DNA of 43,976 nucleotides from NCBI GenBank assembly GCA_013153405.1, contig JAADEM010000045.1:1-43976 (forward strand), written 5' to 3'. The translations under genes and the position numbers were made by a program. Below, piece by piece: positions 26,335 to 34,784 of the stretch. A model generated the notes under the pieces. It was not told where the DNA came from. It was given only the letters and a program-made list of their open reading frames with translations, and searched no databases. Position 1 is the first letter of the stretch. Each line of letters opens with the position of its first letter. This DNA comes from Chlorobiota bacterium (GTDB lineage: Bacteria; Bacteroidota; Bacteroidia; Bacteroidales; Marinilabiliaceae).

Positions 26335-27801
26335 ATGAGTAACGAGATTTTAAACCTTGAGCCAAAGCTCTTGTGGGAAAACTTTTATAAACTGACACAA
26401 ATACCCCGGCCTTCAAAAAAAGAACTGAAAGCTGCCGAAGCTGTAGCTGAGTTCGGACGGTCGCTTGGTCTCGAAACAATTCAGGATGAAGTGGGTAATG
26501 TAATTATACGTAAACCTGCAACACCAGGAATGGAGAACCGTAAAGGAATAATCCTTCAGGGACATATCGACATGGTTCCGCAAAAGAACAGCGATAAAGA
26601 ACATGATTTTGAAAAAGATCCGATAGAAACATACATTGAGGATGGCTGGGTAACAGCTAACGGAACTACGCTTGGTGCCGATAACGGTATAGGAGTTGCC
26701 GCAGCAATGGCTATTCTTCAGTCGGATGATATTGAACACGGACCTCTTGAGGTACTTGTTACTATTGATGAAGAGACAGGAATGACCGGAGCAAACGAGT
26801 TGAAACCGGGAATTCTTAAGGGTGATATTCTTTTGAATATGGATTCAGAGGATGAAGGAGAATTGTATGTGGGATGTGCCGGAGGTACCAATGCCAATAT
26901 TCGCTTCAGCTTTAAAGAGTATCCTTTCCCGACACATCACAGTTCTGCTTACAAGCTTAGTATTACAGGCCTTAAGGGTGGACACTCGGGGCTGGACATA
27001 AACATAGGAAGAGCTAATGCAAACAAATTATTGTTCAGGTTTCTTAAGTATGCTGTAGCAAACCTTGGTGTGCGTCTTTCATCTGTGGACGGAGGAAGTC
27101 TTAGAAATGCAATACCTCGTGAGGCTTTTGCCATGCTGGCTGTGCCTGAGGAGAATAAAGAGAAATTTATTGCAGCGGTAAAAGAGTATGAGGCTATTTA
27201 TAAAAATGAATATTCCTCAACAGAACCGGGTCTTACAATGACAGCGGAGGAGGTTGAAAACCCGGATTTTATAATGAACGAAGTGGTGCAGGATGATCTT
27301 ATTAATGCAATTGAGGCCTGTCCTAACGGAGTTATACGCATGAGCGCCGATATGGAAGGCCTTGTTGAAACTTCTACAAATCTGGCCATTGTTAAGTCAG
27401 ATAAGGAGGGAGTTGATGTGAGATGTCTTATCCGTAGTTCGGTTGATTCGGCCCGAGACTGGGTTGAATCGATGCACGAAAGCCTGTTCCGCCTTGCCGG
27501 AGCCGAGATATGGTTCGACGGACGTTATCCGGGATGGAAACCGAATCTTGATTCACCAATACTGAAAACCATGCAGAATGTTTATCAGAAAAATTGGGGT
27601 AAGATACCGGAAATAAAAGGTATTCATGCAGGACTTGAGTGCGGTATACTCGGAAATACTTATCCTAACTGGGATATGATATCTTTCGGGCCTACTATCC
27701 GTTATCCGCATTCACCCGATGAGAAGGTAAACATTGAGTCGGTTAAGAAATTCTGGGACTTTCTGGTAGAGACACTTAAAAATGTGCCCGAAAAAAAATA
27801 A
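26335..27801 (+). CDS. pepD: Aminoacyl-histidine dipeptidase (M20 family)
   Basis: The 488-residue cytosolic metallopeptidase belongs to the PepD/carnosinase branch of M20. Metal and catalytic residues are recognisable: His77 and Asp79 (QGHIDMVP), Asp116 (LGADNGIG), Glu146 and Glu147 (TIDEETGMTG), Asp170 (LNMDSEDEG), and the late His in YPHSPDE. A lid/dimer domain is inserted at about 200-385 (KGGHSGLDI). It would cleave imported dipeptides, broadly including Xaa-His. It lies 35 bp after the DUF4831 gene and 41 bp before an MFS carrier, suggesting an uptake and hydrolysis unit. Confidence 0.93.
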   Translation: MSNEILNLEPKLLWENFYKLTQIPRPSKKELKAAEAVAEFGRSLGLETIQDEVGNVIIRKPATPGMENRKGIILQGHIDMVPQKNSDKEHDFEKDPIETYIEDGWVTANGTTLGADNGIGVAAAMAILQSDDIEHGPLEVLVTIDEETGMTGANELKPGILKGDILLNMDSEDEGELYVGCAGGTNANIRFSFKEYPFPTHHSSAYKLSITGLKGGHSGLDINIGRANANKLLFRFLKYAVANLGVRLSSVDGGSLRNAIPREAFAMLAVPEENKEKFIAAVKEYEAIYKNEYSSTEPGLTMTAEEVENPDFIMNEVVQDDLINAIEACPNGVIRMSADMEGLVETSTNLAIVKSDKEGVDVRCLIRSSVDSARDWVESMHESLFRLAGAEIWFDGRYPGWKPNLDSPILKTMQNVYQKNWGKIPEIKGIHAGLECGILGNTYPNWDMISFGPTIRYPHSPDEKVNIESVKKFWDFLVETLKNVPEKK

Positions 27802-27841
27802 TAAATCAACCTAATAAATATTTTACTAAATAACTTTTGAT

Positions 27842-29530
27842 ATGACAGAGAAAATTAAAAAATCCCTGAGAGATTCAGCCAAAGCCAGATGGACTGCATT
27901 GGTGCTGGCCTCTTTAGCTATTTTCGGTGCATATTATTTTAACTATGCACTATCTTCCATAAAACCTATGCTGGAAAGTATTCTGGGTTGGGACAGCGGT
28001 GATTTTGGTACCTATACCTCTTCCTATGCCTGGTTTAATGTTTTCCTGTTTATGCTTATTATAAGCGGGTTTATCCTCGATAAGCTTGGTGTAAGGAAGA
28101 CCGGACTCGGGGCAACTATAATTATGTTTCTTGGTACAGCATTGAATTACTTTGCCATTGAGCATCATTTTGCCGAGAATTCGGTAGTATATATTCCTTT
28201 AATTGGCGAAATGAAGATGCAGGTGCTTCTGTCTTCACTTGGTTTCGCCATCTTCGGAGTAGGAACAGAGGCAATTGGTATTACAATCTCTAAAGCTGTT
28301 GTTCGCTGGTTTAAAGGTAAAGAGATGGCACTTGCAATGGGAATGCAGATGTCTATTGCACGACTGGGGACAATGCTTGCCTTAATGATATCATTACCGA
28401 TGGCAAAGAATTTCAGTGTGACTGCTCCTATTCTTTTTGCATTAATTGTAATGCTTATCGGTGTAGCATCATTTATTGCATTCTCGCTACTTGATATTAA
28501 ACTTGATAAAAGTGAGGGAGTTGAAGAAGAAGAGAAGTCGCCTGAGGATGAGTTCAAGCTCAGCGATATTAAATATATTATAAGTAATCTGGGGTTCTGG
28601 TACATTGCCATTCTTTGTGTTTTATTTTACTCGGCTGTATTTCCGTTCCTGTTTTATGCAACCGACCTGATGATAAACAAATATAATGTTGATCCTTATC
28701 TGGCAGGTACCATTCCGGGACTTCTGCCTTTGGGTACAATGTTTCTGACTCCGCTTTTCGGAGGTATATACGATAAGTACGGAAAAGGAGCCACAATTAT
28801 GATTATAGGTTCCATGATTCTGATACTTGTACACGGAGTTCTTGCCATTCCGACACTGAATGTATGGTGGGTTGCCACAGTAATGGTTATCGTTCTGGGT
28901 ATCGGTTTCTCACTTGTGCCGTCAGCAATGTGGCCGTCAGTACCGAAGATTATTCCGGAAAAACAACTTGGAACAGCTTATGCCGTTATTTTCTGGATTC
29001 AGAATATCGGACTTCTCTTTATTCCGCTCATTCTTGGTAATGTTCTTAATGCTACCAATCCGGATGTGTCGCCGAATAAGATAGTAGTAAAAACTGCTAT
29101 TGAGAAGGCATTCACGGAAACATTAACTGAAAAGGGATTTACTGTTAAGGAGATAAATAAAGCCATTGAAAAAGCAACCGGTTCTGCTGTCGATTCTGTT
29201 GTTCAGTATACCAATTACGTTCCGGTATCAATTGAAGAGATTGATACTAAAAAGGTTGAAAGTGAGATTTATAACGGAATTGTGAGCAAAATCCAGAATG
29301 CCGGACTTTCGGGCGATAAGAAGGAAATGCTTCGTGAAGTGATAAAGATAGGCGAACAGGAAGCATATAATGTAATTGTGAAAGAACGTCTGAATCTGAG
29401 GTATGATTACTTTTACGATATGCTGATTTTCCTCGGTCTGTCTCTTGCATCTCTGCTGTTTGCATTCCTGCTTAAGATAGAGGATAAAAAGAAAGGATAC
29501 GGGCTTGAATTGCCGAATATTCAGAAATAA
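27842..29530 (+). CDS. MFS transporter with a large loop between the last two helices
   Basis: The 562-residue protein has 12 predicted membrane helices. The first pair flanks a loop ending in LDKLGVRKTG, the MFS motif A region, and GGIYDKYGKG is its second-half repeat. Where most MFS proteins have a short turn between helices 11 and 12, this one has about 120 hydrophilic residues (roughly 403-525). These are rich in Lys, Glu and Val with helical character, starting NATNPDVSPNKI. By the usual topology this segment faces the periplasm. The substrate cannot be read from the sequence. Position after pepD suggests amino acids, peptides or organic anions. It ends 51 bp before a terminator. Confidence 0.85.
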   Translation: MTEKIKKSLRDSAKARWTALVLASLAIFGAYYFNYALSSIKPMLESILGWDSGDFGTYTSSYAWFNVFLFMLIISGFILDKLGVRKTGLGATIIMFLGTALNYFAIEHHFAENSVVYIPLIGEMKMQVLLSSLGFAIFGVGTEAIGITISKAVVRWFKGKEMALAMGMQMSIARLGTMLALMISLPMAKNFSVTAPILFALIVMLIGVASFIAFSLLDIKLDKSEGVEEEEKSPEDEFKLSDIKYIISNLGFWYIAILCVLFYSAVFPFLFYATDLMINKYNVDPYLAGTIPGLLPLGTMFLTPLFGGIYDKYGKGATIMIIGSMILILVHGVLAIPTLNVWWVATVMVIVLGIGFSLVPSAMWPSVPKIIPEKQLGTAYAVIFWIQNIGLLFIPLILGNVLNATNPDVSPNKIVVKTAIEKAFTETLTEKGFTVKEINKAIEKATGSAVDSVVQYTNYVPVSIEEIDTKKVESEIYNGIVSKIQNAGLSGDKKEMLREVIKIGEQEAYNVIVKERLNLRYDYFYDMLIFLGLSLASLLFAFLLKIEDKKKGYGLELPNIQK

Positions 29531-29580
29531 TATTCTTTATTCATCCGAAGACTTCAGGTCATTGTTTGAATAGACAACAT

Positions 29581-29612
29581 AAAAACGGTGCAGTTATACT
29601 GTGCCGTTTTTT
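29581..29612 (+). terminator. Intrinsic terminator after the pepD-MFS operon
   Basis: AAAAACGGTGCAG (29581-29593) pairs with CTGTGCCGTTTTT (29599-29611), including two G-T wobbles, around a TTATA loop and runs into T-rich sequence. Confidence 0.85.
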
Positions 29613-29666
29613 ATTTTATTTAAAATGTTTTCTTATTTTGCATTTAATAATCAACAGTATATTTTA

Positions 29667-30347
29667 ATGAAAATTGATATTGATAAAATACAGAAACGGC
29701 TTAACCGCCTTAAGTTACTGATAAGTAACTGGGCTCTGTTTTCGGTTATTTTTGCATCACTGTTTGTCTGGCCTTTTTTTGGGGATAGTGCGGTAAAAGA
29801 GGTTGTCTTTAATCTTTTTATCACATTGGTAATTGTATTGTCCGTTTTTGCAGTATCCGGTGACGAGAGTAAAAAGATGGTGGTTCATGTAGGCTTTACA
29901 TTAGTTGCGCTGTGGATAACTAGAACTATTCAGATGCCTGTGATAAACGGATTGTTGAGGGGTGTTGTGATTTTTTATTTCATCACGGTTGTGTTTAAGT
30001 TTATAGCTTTGGTTTCAGAACGAAAAAAAGTTGATAATTATGTGATAATAGAAGCAATAAACGGTTATTTATTACTGGGAATTTCTTTCAGCCTGCTGAT
30101 AGCGTTTAGTATTACATATTTCCCCGAGGCATTTAATTTTACATTACCCGACGACGGTTCAATGCCATACGATCCTTTTTATTATTCTTTTGTGACATTA
30201 TCAACTTTGGGATATGGTGATAAGTTACCGCTTGAGGATCCGGCTAAGGCTGTTTCGTTGCTTATTACCCTTTCTGGTCAGTTTTATCTGGTTACTGTTA
30301 TGGCTTTTATAGTAGGTAAAATGTTGACGAAAAATAAAGAAAATTAA
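29667..30347 (+). CDS. Potassium-channel-like membrane protein (ion channel family)
   Basis: The 226-residue protein has about six hydrophobic helices. The last two (about 133-152 and 194-219) flank a re-entrant loop with the selectivity filter STLGYGD (179-185), diagnostic of K+ channels. The earlier helices lack the regular Arg/Lys ladder of a voltage sensor, and no cytoplasmic RCK or cyclic-nucleotide domain is present. The upstream in-frame ATG at 29601 overlaps the preceding terminator, so MKIDIDKIQKR at 29667 is taken as the start. It converges with the DSD1-like gene, 8 bp apart. Confidence 0.85.
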   Translation: MKIDIDKIQKRLNRLKLLISNWALFSVIFASLFVWPFFGDSAVKEVVFNLFITLVIVLSVFAVSGDESKKMVVHVGFTLVALWITRTIQMPVINGLLRGVVIFYFITVVFKFIALVSERKKVDNYVIIEAINGYLLLGISFSLLIAFSITYFPEAFNFTLPDDGSMPYDPFYYSFVTLSTLGYGDKLPLEDPAKAVSLLITLSGQFYLVTVMAFIVGKMLTKNKEN

Positions 30348-30355
30348 AATACAGA

Positions 30356-31453
30356 TTAAATCATCATTGTTATATATTCCCCGTTTGCAGAAACGTATCC
30401 TTTCATCAGGTTGGCAGTCAGGCAACTGTGTGCCGGAAGTACAGCAATCATATCTCCGGGCTTTATATTTTTCAAAATATTTTTATCATCGATTTTTACA
30501 ATCCCATGTTCCTGTGATATTTCGGTTATTTTTCCGATAATGTTTTTTACATCCGGAGTGTATCCGTCAAGTACGGTTACTGTGCCGTAATAGTTGTTAC
30601 CATGTTCGTCAGTCAGGAATTCTTTAGATAAGTGTACAGCTCCTCCATGAATAGTAATTTCATTTCTTTCAGGGTGTTTGGCTACAACAGGTGCTGCAAG
30701 TGCAACTGCAATATTTTCACGGGAACAGGCACCAAGGCGGAACTGCATTTCGTCATAAAAAACAAAGTTACCGGGTCGAATCTCGTCAAGATCGTTAAGT
30801 TCTTCGGGTGTGGCGATTGAGCAGGATGGGGTATCTCCGTATGAAATCTGTAGCATGGGAAAATCGGATCGTAAAAATGTTTTCAAGGCAAGCATTTTGC
30901 GAATGCTGTCAGCCGTTATGTTTTTTATTTCTCCGGTTGTATGAGCATGGTATGTGTGACCGGCATGAGTTAGGAATCCTATGAAAATTAATTTTTTGCT
31001 TGTTTTCAGCGGTTCAAGTAGCTTTCCGATGAGTTCCATATTTTCTGCATCTACACCTGTGCGTCCGTATCCTGTATCGGTTTTTATGTAAACTCCAACA
31101 GGATTGGTCAGTTTCTTTTCAAGAAACGATATAGCTTCATTATTTTCAATAAGGATATTAAGGTTTATTTTTTCTGCCAGTTCGTTGATCTCCTTCCATT
31201 CGAGTATATTTACCGGAAAGGCAATTGTTATGTCGTTCCATCCTGCTACCGCAAAGTATGCTGCCATCTTTAATGATGAAACTGTAATACATTCTACTCC
31301 ATAATCTCTGAACCAGCTTCCTGTTTCAGCCGACTGGTGCGTTTTGAAGTGAGGCCGGAATATTGTGTTGGCAGCTTTTGCTTTGGCTGCCATGGTTTCG
31401 ATATTCTTTAAAACAATATTTTTATTAAGCAGAAGTGTAGGAGAGGTGATCAT
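30356..31453 (-). CDS. DSD1/D-threonine aldolase-like PLP enzyme (fold type III)
   Basis: The 365 residues form an alanine-racemase-like barrel followed by a beta domain. FRPHFKTHQ (32-40) holds the PLP-binding Lys37. YGDTPSCS and DEMQF lie near the phosphate and substrate sites. PAHSCLTANL (340-349) supplies His342 and Cys344, the zinc ligands of eukaryotic-type D-serine dehydratase; classical D-threonine aldolases have Asp in place of the Cys. Likely reactions are therefore beta-elimination or retro-aldol cleavage of a D-beta-hydroxy amino acid. It is the last gene of an operon with the split aconitase X (30-bp gap), so its substrate may be linked to that dehydratase. Confidence 0.85.
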   Translation of the reverse strand: MITSPTLLLNKNIVLKNIETMAAKAKAANTIFRPHFKTHQSAETGSWFRDYGVECITVSSLKMAAYFAVAGWNDITIAFPVNILEWKEINELAEKINLNILIENNEAISFLEKKLTNPVGVYIKTDTGYGRTGVDAENMELIGKLLEPLKTSKKLIFIGFLTHAGHTYHAHTTGEIKNITADSIRKMLALKTFLRSDFPMLQISYGDTPSCSIATPEELNDLDEIRPGNFVFYDEMQFRLGACSRENIAVALAAPVVAKHPERNEITIHGGAVHLSKEFLTDEHGNNYYGTVTVLDGYTPDVKNIIGKITEISQEHGIVKIDDKNILKNIKPGDMIAVLPAHSCLTANLMKGYVSANGEYITMMI

Positions 31454-31482
31454 GAGCTACAGTTTTTAAATGCTAAAAGTTA

Positions 31483-31935
31483 TTATTTGTTTGCTATGTT
31501 CAGTATTACTGTTCCGTCTTCTTTTATTTCAAGAATCATTCCGTCTTTTACCTCTTCAAGAAAATCATGTCCGAGACCATCAATTGTAATTACCTTTTTA
31601 CCTGACCAGATATCAGTTACCAGTACTCCGGCTGCAGCAAGAGGATCGATATGTTCGGAAAAAAGAAGAGCAGGAGGCATTATGCCCATTCCTGCAGCTG
31701 TTTGTATTACTATACCTCCTGTTGTAGAACCAATGGTACGCGGAAGGCATATTATTTTATCACTTATTACTTTTTTATAAAGGTCGGTATTATTCTGGTC
31801 CATACAAACAGCTTTTTTTGATTTAGTAAGGATGCTTTTTCTGAAGGTTGCCAGCATATTTACTCCGTTACGTGACACAAGGCATTCGCCTTTATAATTT
31901 CCAGGTATTATGGGTCTTCCTTTAAAGATGCTCAT
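31483..31935 (-). CDS. Aconitase X small subunit (DUF126 swivel domain)
   Basis: The 150-residue protein corresponds to the swivel domain that in many bacteria is fused to aconitase X. Key stretches are the N-terminal FKGRPIIPGNYKGECLVS, GSTTGGIVIQ around the phosphate- or carboxylate-binding loop, and MPPALLF with DPLAAAGVLV. The gene starts 12 bp after the end of the catalytic subunit gene. Known AcnX enzymes are phosphomevalonate dehydratase in archaea (also split) and cis-3-hydroxy-L-proline dehydratase in bacteria. The activity here is open. Confidence 0.88.
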   Translation of the reverse strand: MSIFKGRPIIPGNYKGECLVSRNGVNMLATFRKSILTKSKKAVCMDQNNTDLYKKVISDKIICLPRTIGSTTGGIVIQTAAGMGIMPPALLFSEHIDPLAAAGVLVTDIWSGKKVITIDGLGHDFLEEVKDGMILEIKEDGTVILNIANK

Positions 31936-31946
31936 TTTTGTATTCT

Positions 31947-33209
31947 CTATTCAGTAAGGAGGTTCAATATTTCACTGTCGTTGTAGTATCTTGCCGTAGT
32001 GTATGTTCTCAGCTTATTCGAGTTTGTGATTACTTTCTTTTTTTTGTATAACGGATTAGTCAGTGCCATCAGAGCACAGGCGGCGGAAAGAAAGGCCCCT
32101 GTTTCTTTAAGCCTTGTGTACATTTTCTCGTTTTGTTTGAATTTATCAATAACATCAGGTGCTGCAGTTAGAATAGTTTTTATTTTGAGTCTTTTCATCC
32201 CTTTTTGTTTCAGGCTGTTGTGTAGTGAATTAGTCCATTCCTCTAATTGTTGTAATGACAGATGAGGACATCCTATGAAACAAAGGTCAGGTTCACTGTT
32301 TTTGTTTTTCCATAGTATGGGATATGAATTTTTTATTTGCCGTATTTCATTATCATTTATTACATATTCTGAAGCCTCTTTTTTTATCAGATTCTGCCCT
32401 GACTCTTTAGCTTCAGGAGTGATGCCTTCAACATGAAATAATCCGACAGCACCGTTTGATGCGGCGGCTGCTCCAAGGTCTTTCAGGTAATCGTTTATTT
32501 GTGCTTTTGAAAGGTTTTTTAATAGTTTGCCTAGCCCTTTTATATATGGAACATCTTCCTGCACCTTTATTCCTATGGCACTTCCAAGAATCTGAGCAGG
32601 AGGAAGAGTGTCTGTTTCAACTATAACAATCCAGTCTGCTTTACGGCCTTCATCAGTCAGTAATCCGAATTCAGGGGTTTTTCCTAAAATTCCGCAAAAG
32701 AGGTCGATAATAGCAGAAGTACGGTTGCTTCGTGCACCAATAACCGAATTGGCATATGCAACTGCAGAAGATTCAGCCCAGGCAATAATATCTCCTTTTT
32801 CAGGTACATTGCCAACTTCAGGCATATAGCACGTACAAGAGAATGCTTTTTTATCTTTTAGTCCAACAGCAAAGAGTTGTTGTTCATATTTCTTTTGTTT
32901 TCCGTAGACTAACCTGAATAACAGGCTTTCAATAAAATTATTATCAAGGTTATTATCAAAAGGACGCGGATCGACAGTGAAAGGCATTTTTACTTTCAGT
33001 TCGCTTTCTGTAAGTTCCTCCATGATGTCGTATAGAGGTTTTAGCATGGTGACACCAAATGAAGTAACGAGATGAACTGGTTTATCGAGAGGTACTAGCC
33101 GTTTGGCTCCGAACATGTCTCCATAGCTGACTACGGTGCGCATAACCTTGGCCAGTGTTTCACCATGTTTTCCGTCGAATATTTCTTGTTCTTCGGCAGT
33201 TAAATTCAT
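31947..33209 (-). CDS. Aconitase X catalytic subunit (DUF521)
   Basis: The 420-residue protein shows the AcnX landmarks in order: FTVDPRPFD, AFSCTCYMPE with candidate Fe-S Cys, AWAESSAVAYANSVIGARSNR (here split: AWAESSAVAYANS and VIGARSNR), TPEFGLL, AVGLFHVEGITPEA, FIGCPHLSLQQL and RTYTTARYYN. AcnX members are hydro-lyases with an iron-sulfur or mononuclear iron centre. The region SCTCYMP departs from the SCTPY form I associate with characterised members, which may affect the substrate. It stands between a cation/proton antiporter gene and the small subunit, all in one orientation with short gaps. No mevalonate or hydroxyproline pathway gene is nearby. Confidence 0.88.
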   Translation of the reverse strand: MNLTAEEQEIFDGKHGETLAKVMRTVVSYGDMFGAKRLVPLDKPVHLVTSFGVTMLKPLYDIMEELTESELKVKMPFTVDPRPFDNNLDNNFIESLLFRLVYGKQKKYEQQLFAVGLKDKKAFSCTCYMPEVGNVPEKGDIIAWAESSAVAYANSVIGARSNRTSAIIDLFCGILGKTPEFGLLTDEGRKADWIVIVETDTLPPAQILGSAIGIKVQEDVPYIKGLGKLLKNLSKAQINDYLKDLGAAAASNGAVGLFHVEGITPEAKESGQNLIKKEASEYVINDNEIRQIKNSYPILWKNKNSEPDLCFIGCPHLSLQQLEEWTNSLHNSLKQKGMKRLKIKTILTAAPDVIDKFKQNEKMYTRLKETGAFLSAACALMALTNPLYKKKKVITNSNKLRTYTTARYYNDSEILNLLTE

Positions 33210-33237
33210 TATCGGAAGATTAGACGTTTAACTGAGT

Positions 33238-34485
33238 TTAAATTTCAGGAATATCTTCCTCTCGGTCATTTTTATGAATTTCACCTGCTTTTTTTAGTGT
33301 AATGTGAGCTATTACAGGCCCCATAAATTCATGCAGAATGGTTGCTCCCATTATAATTCCGGAAAGTATATTTGCAAAGCCTTTGAACTCGGGTTCACTG
33401 CTTAACATTAACGAAAGTCCCAAAACAATTCCGCCTTGTGGTATAAGGCCGGCAAAAGCATATTTTTTTACTTTTTTATCCATTTTAAGTTTGTGGGTTC
33501 CTATGTACATACCAGTGTATTTACCTGTGGCCCTGATTAAAATGAAAAGAAATATTGAAAGTACAATACTCAGGTTTGTTGAGCTGAAATCAAATGCCAT
33601 TGCATTAAATACAAAGAAAATAAGAAAGAAGAGATCTTCAAGTCCCTGTTCGGTAAGTTCCAGAATCTGTTTCTTGTAAACATTGAAATTTCTTACCATA
33701 AATCCCAGTGTCAGTGTTGAAAACAGTTCATCCATTTCGAGCCATGTTGCAACACCAAAAGTAAAAGATAGGAAACCGAGGAATATAACTACCTGAGCTT
33801 TTCTTTCGGTTATTTTCAGAAGGCTAACAGTTTTATTGAATATAAATCCGAAGATAACTCCGGTAACCACAGCACCCGTGATTTTGTATAAAATATGCGA
33901 CAGAACGGTAAAAAAGCTTACGTCGGAAGTTCCTACATACGATCTGGCAAAAGAGAGACTGAAGCTGAAAAGGAACAGTGTTACAATATCGTCAAAAGCA
34001 GCAGCCCCGAGAATTGCTTTGGTAACCGGGCCTTTCGCTTTGTATTCGTGAATGACAGCAAGAGTTGCCGACGGATCAGTAGGAGCTGCAAGAGAAGCCA
34101 GTAGAAGAGTGAATGCAACAACAAGATGCATGCCCAGTCCGGCAATAGGAAACACCCATAAGGTTATGGCAAAGAAGCCGATCAGTACAAAAGTAAAAGC
34201 TGTAAATGACTCGTAAAAGGCCAGGGTGAAATATTTACGTCCTGTGTCGCGCAAATCGTTAATGGAAAAACTACTTCCGATTTCAAAAGTGATGAATGCC
34301 AGACAGAATGTAGTTACCTGATCGGCAATTGAGTTAAAATCAGCAGGAATAATATCGGTAAGTTGAGGATTCAGAATAATACCAGCTGTAAGGTAGCCCA
34401 TAATTTTAGGGAAACCGACTTTTTCGGAAATTACAGAAAAAAAGTATCCGGCCAGAAGAATTACTCCAAGATATAATATATTCAT
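33238..34485 (-). CDS. Cation/proton antiporter (CPA superfamily)
   Basis: The 415-residue, 11-13-helix protein resembles NhaA/NapA/Kef-type exchangers. TDPSA (136-140) lies in the unwound part of the first discontinuous helix. AAAFDDIV (161-168) carries the paired Asp165-Asp166 typical of electrogenic Na+/H+ antiporters. No C-terminal TrkA or Usp domain is attached, unlike Kef systems. It heads an operon with the split aconitase X and the DSD1-like enzyme, which start 28 bp after its stop. It could export Na+ or carry an ion that the enzyme set depends on; the pairing is otherwise unexplained. Confidence 0.85.
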   Translation of the reverse strand: MNILYLGVILLAGYFFSVISEKVGFPKIMGYLTAGIILNPQLTDIIPADFNSIADQVTTFCLAFITFEIGSSFSINDLRDTGRKYFTLAFYESFTAFTFVLIGFFAITLWVFPIAGLGMHLVVAFTLLLASLAAPTDPSATLAVIHEYKAKGPVTKAILGAAAFDDIVTLFLFSFSLSFARSYVGTSDVSFFTVLSHILYKITGAVVTGVIFGFIFNKTVSLLKITERKAQVVIFLGFLSFTFGVATWLEMDELFSTLTLGFMVRNFNVYKKQILELTEQGLEDLFFLIFFVFNAMAFDFSSTNLSIVLSIFLFILIRATGKYTGMYIGTHKLKMDKKVKKYAFAGLIPQGGIVLGLSLMLSSEPEFKGFANILSGIIMGATILHEFMGPVIAHITLKKAGEIHKNDREEDIPEI

Positions 34486-34563
34486 AAACAGCTTTTAAAG
34501 ATTAAAATAAAATGGCCATTACCAAAGACCGATGCAAACGAAATTAGTTATTTTTTTTCAATT

Positions 34564-34757
34564 AAAAAGCGGATGTCCAGAAAGAAAAAACTTAACGTCA
34601 TTGGTAGGAGGAACAACGAAGCCCGCCTAACCAAGTCGGGCAGGCAATCTTTTGATTTTCAATAATTGTAAATTTTGAGATTCCCTGCCTGCGCCGAGGC
34701 TTTGGCAGGCAGACTTCACTTCGTTCGGAATGACGACTTTTGGAACATCCGCTTTTT
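34564..34757 (+). repeat. Composite intergenic repeat, copy D (co-varying ends)
   Basis: The ends are a perfect 13-bp inverted repeat: AAAAAGCGGATGT (34564-34576) and ACATCCGCTTTTT (34745-34757). Compared with the GAGGATGT ends of copies A, C and E, both arms changed together (A to C on one side, T to G on the other), which keeps the pairing. The interior has AACGTCATTGG, GGAGGAACAACGAAG, a GC-rich hairpin at about 34685-34711 and the GGAATGACGACTTTT tail. It lies 27 bp after the purA stop on the minus strand and upstream of the antiporter gene. Confidence 0.87.
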
Positions 34758-34784
34758 AAAATATTTATAGTTGTTAAAGGGGTT

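Noticed and set aside
31483..33209. Archaeal-type phosphomevalonate dehydratase
   Set aside because: The split subunits look similar, but no UbiD-like decarboxylase, mevalonate kinase or other isoprenoid gene is nearby, and Bacteroidota normally use other isoprenoid routes.
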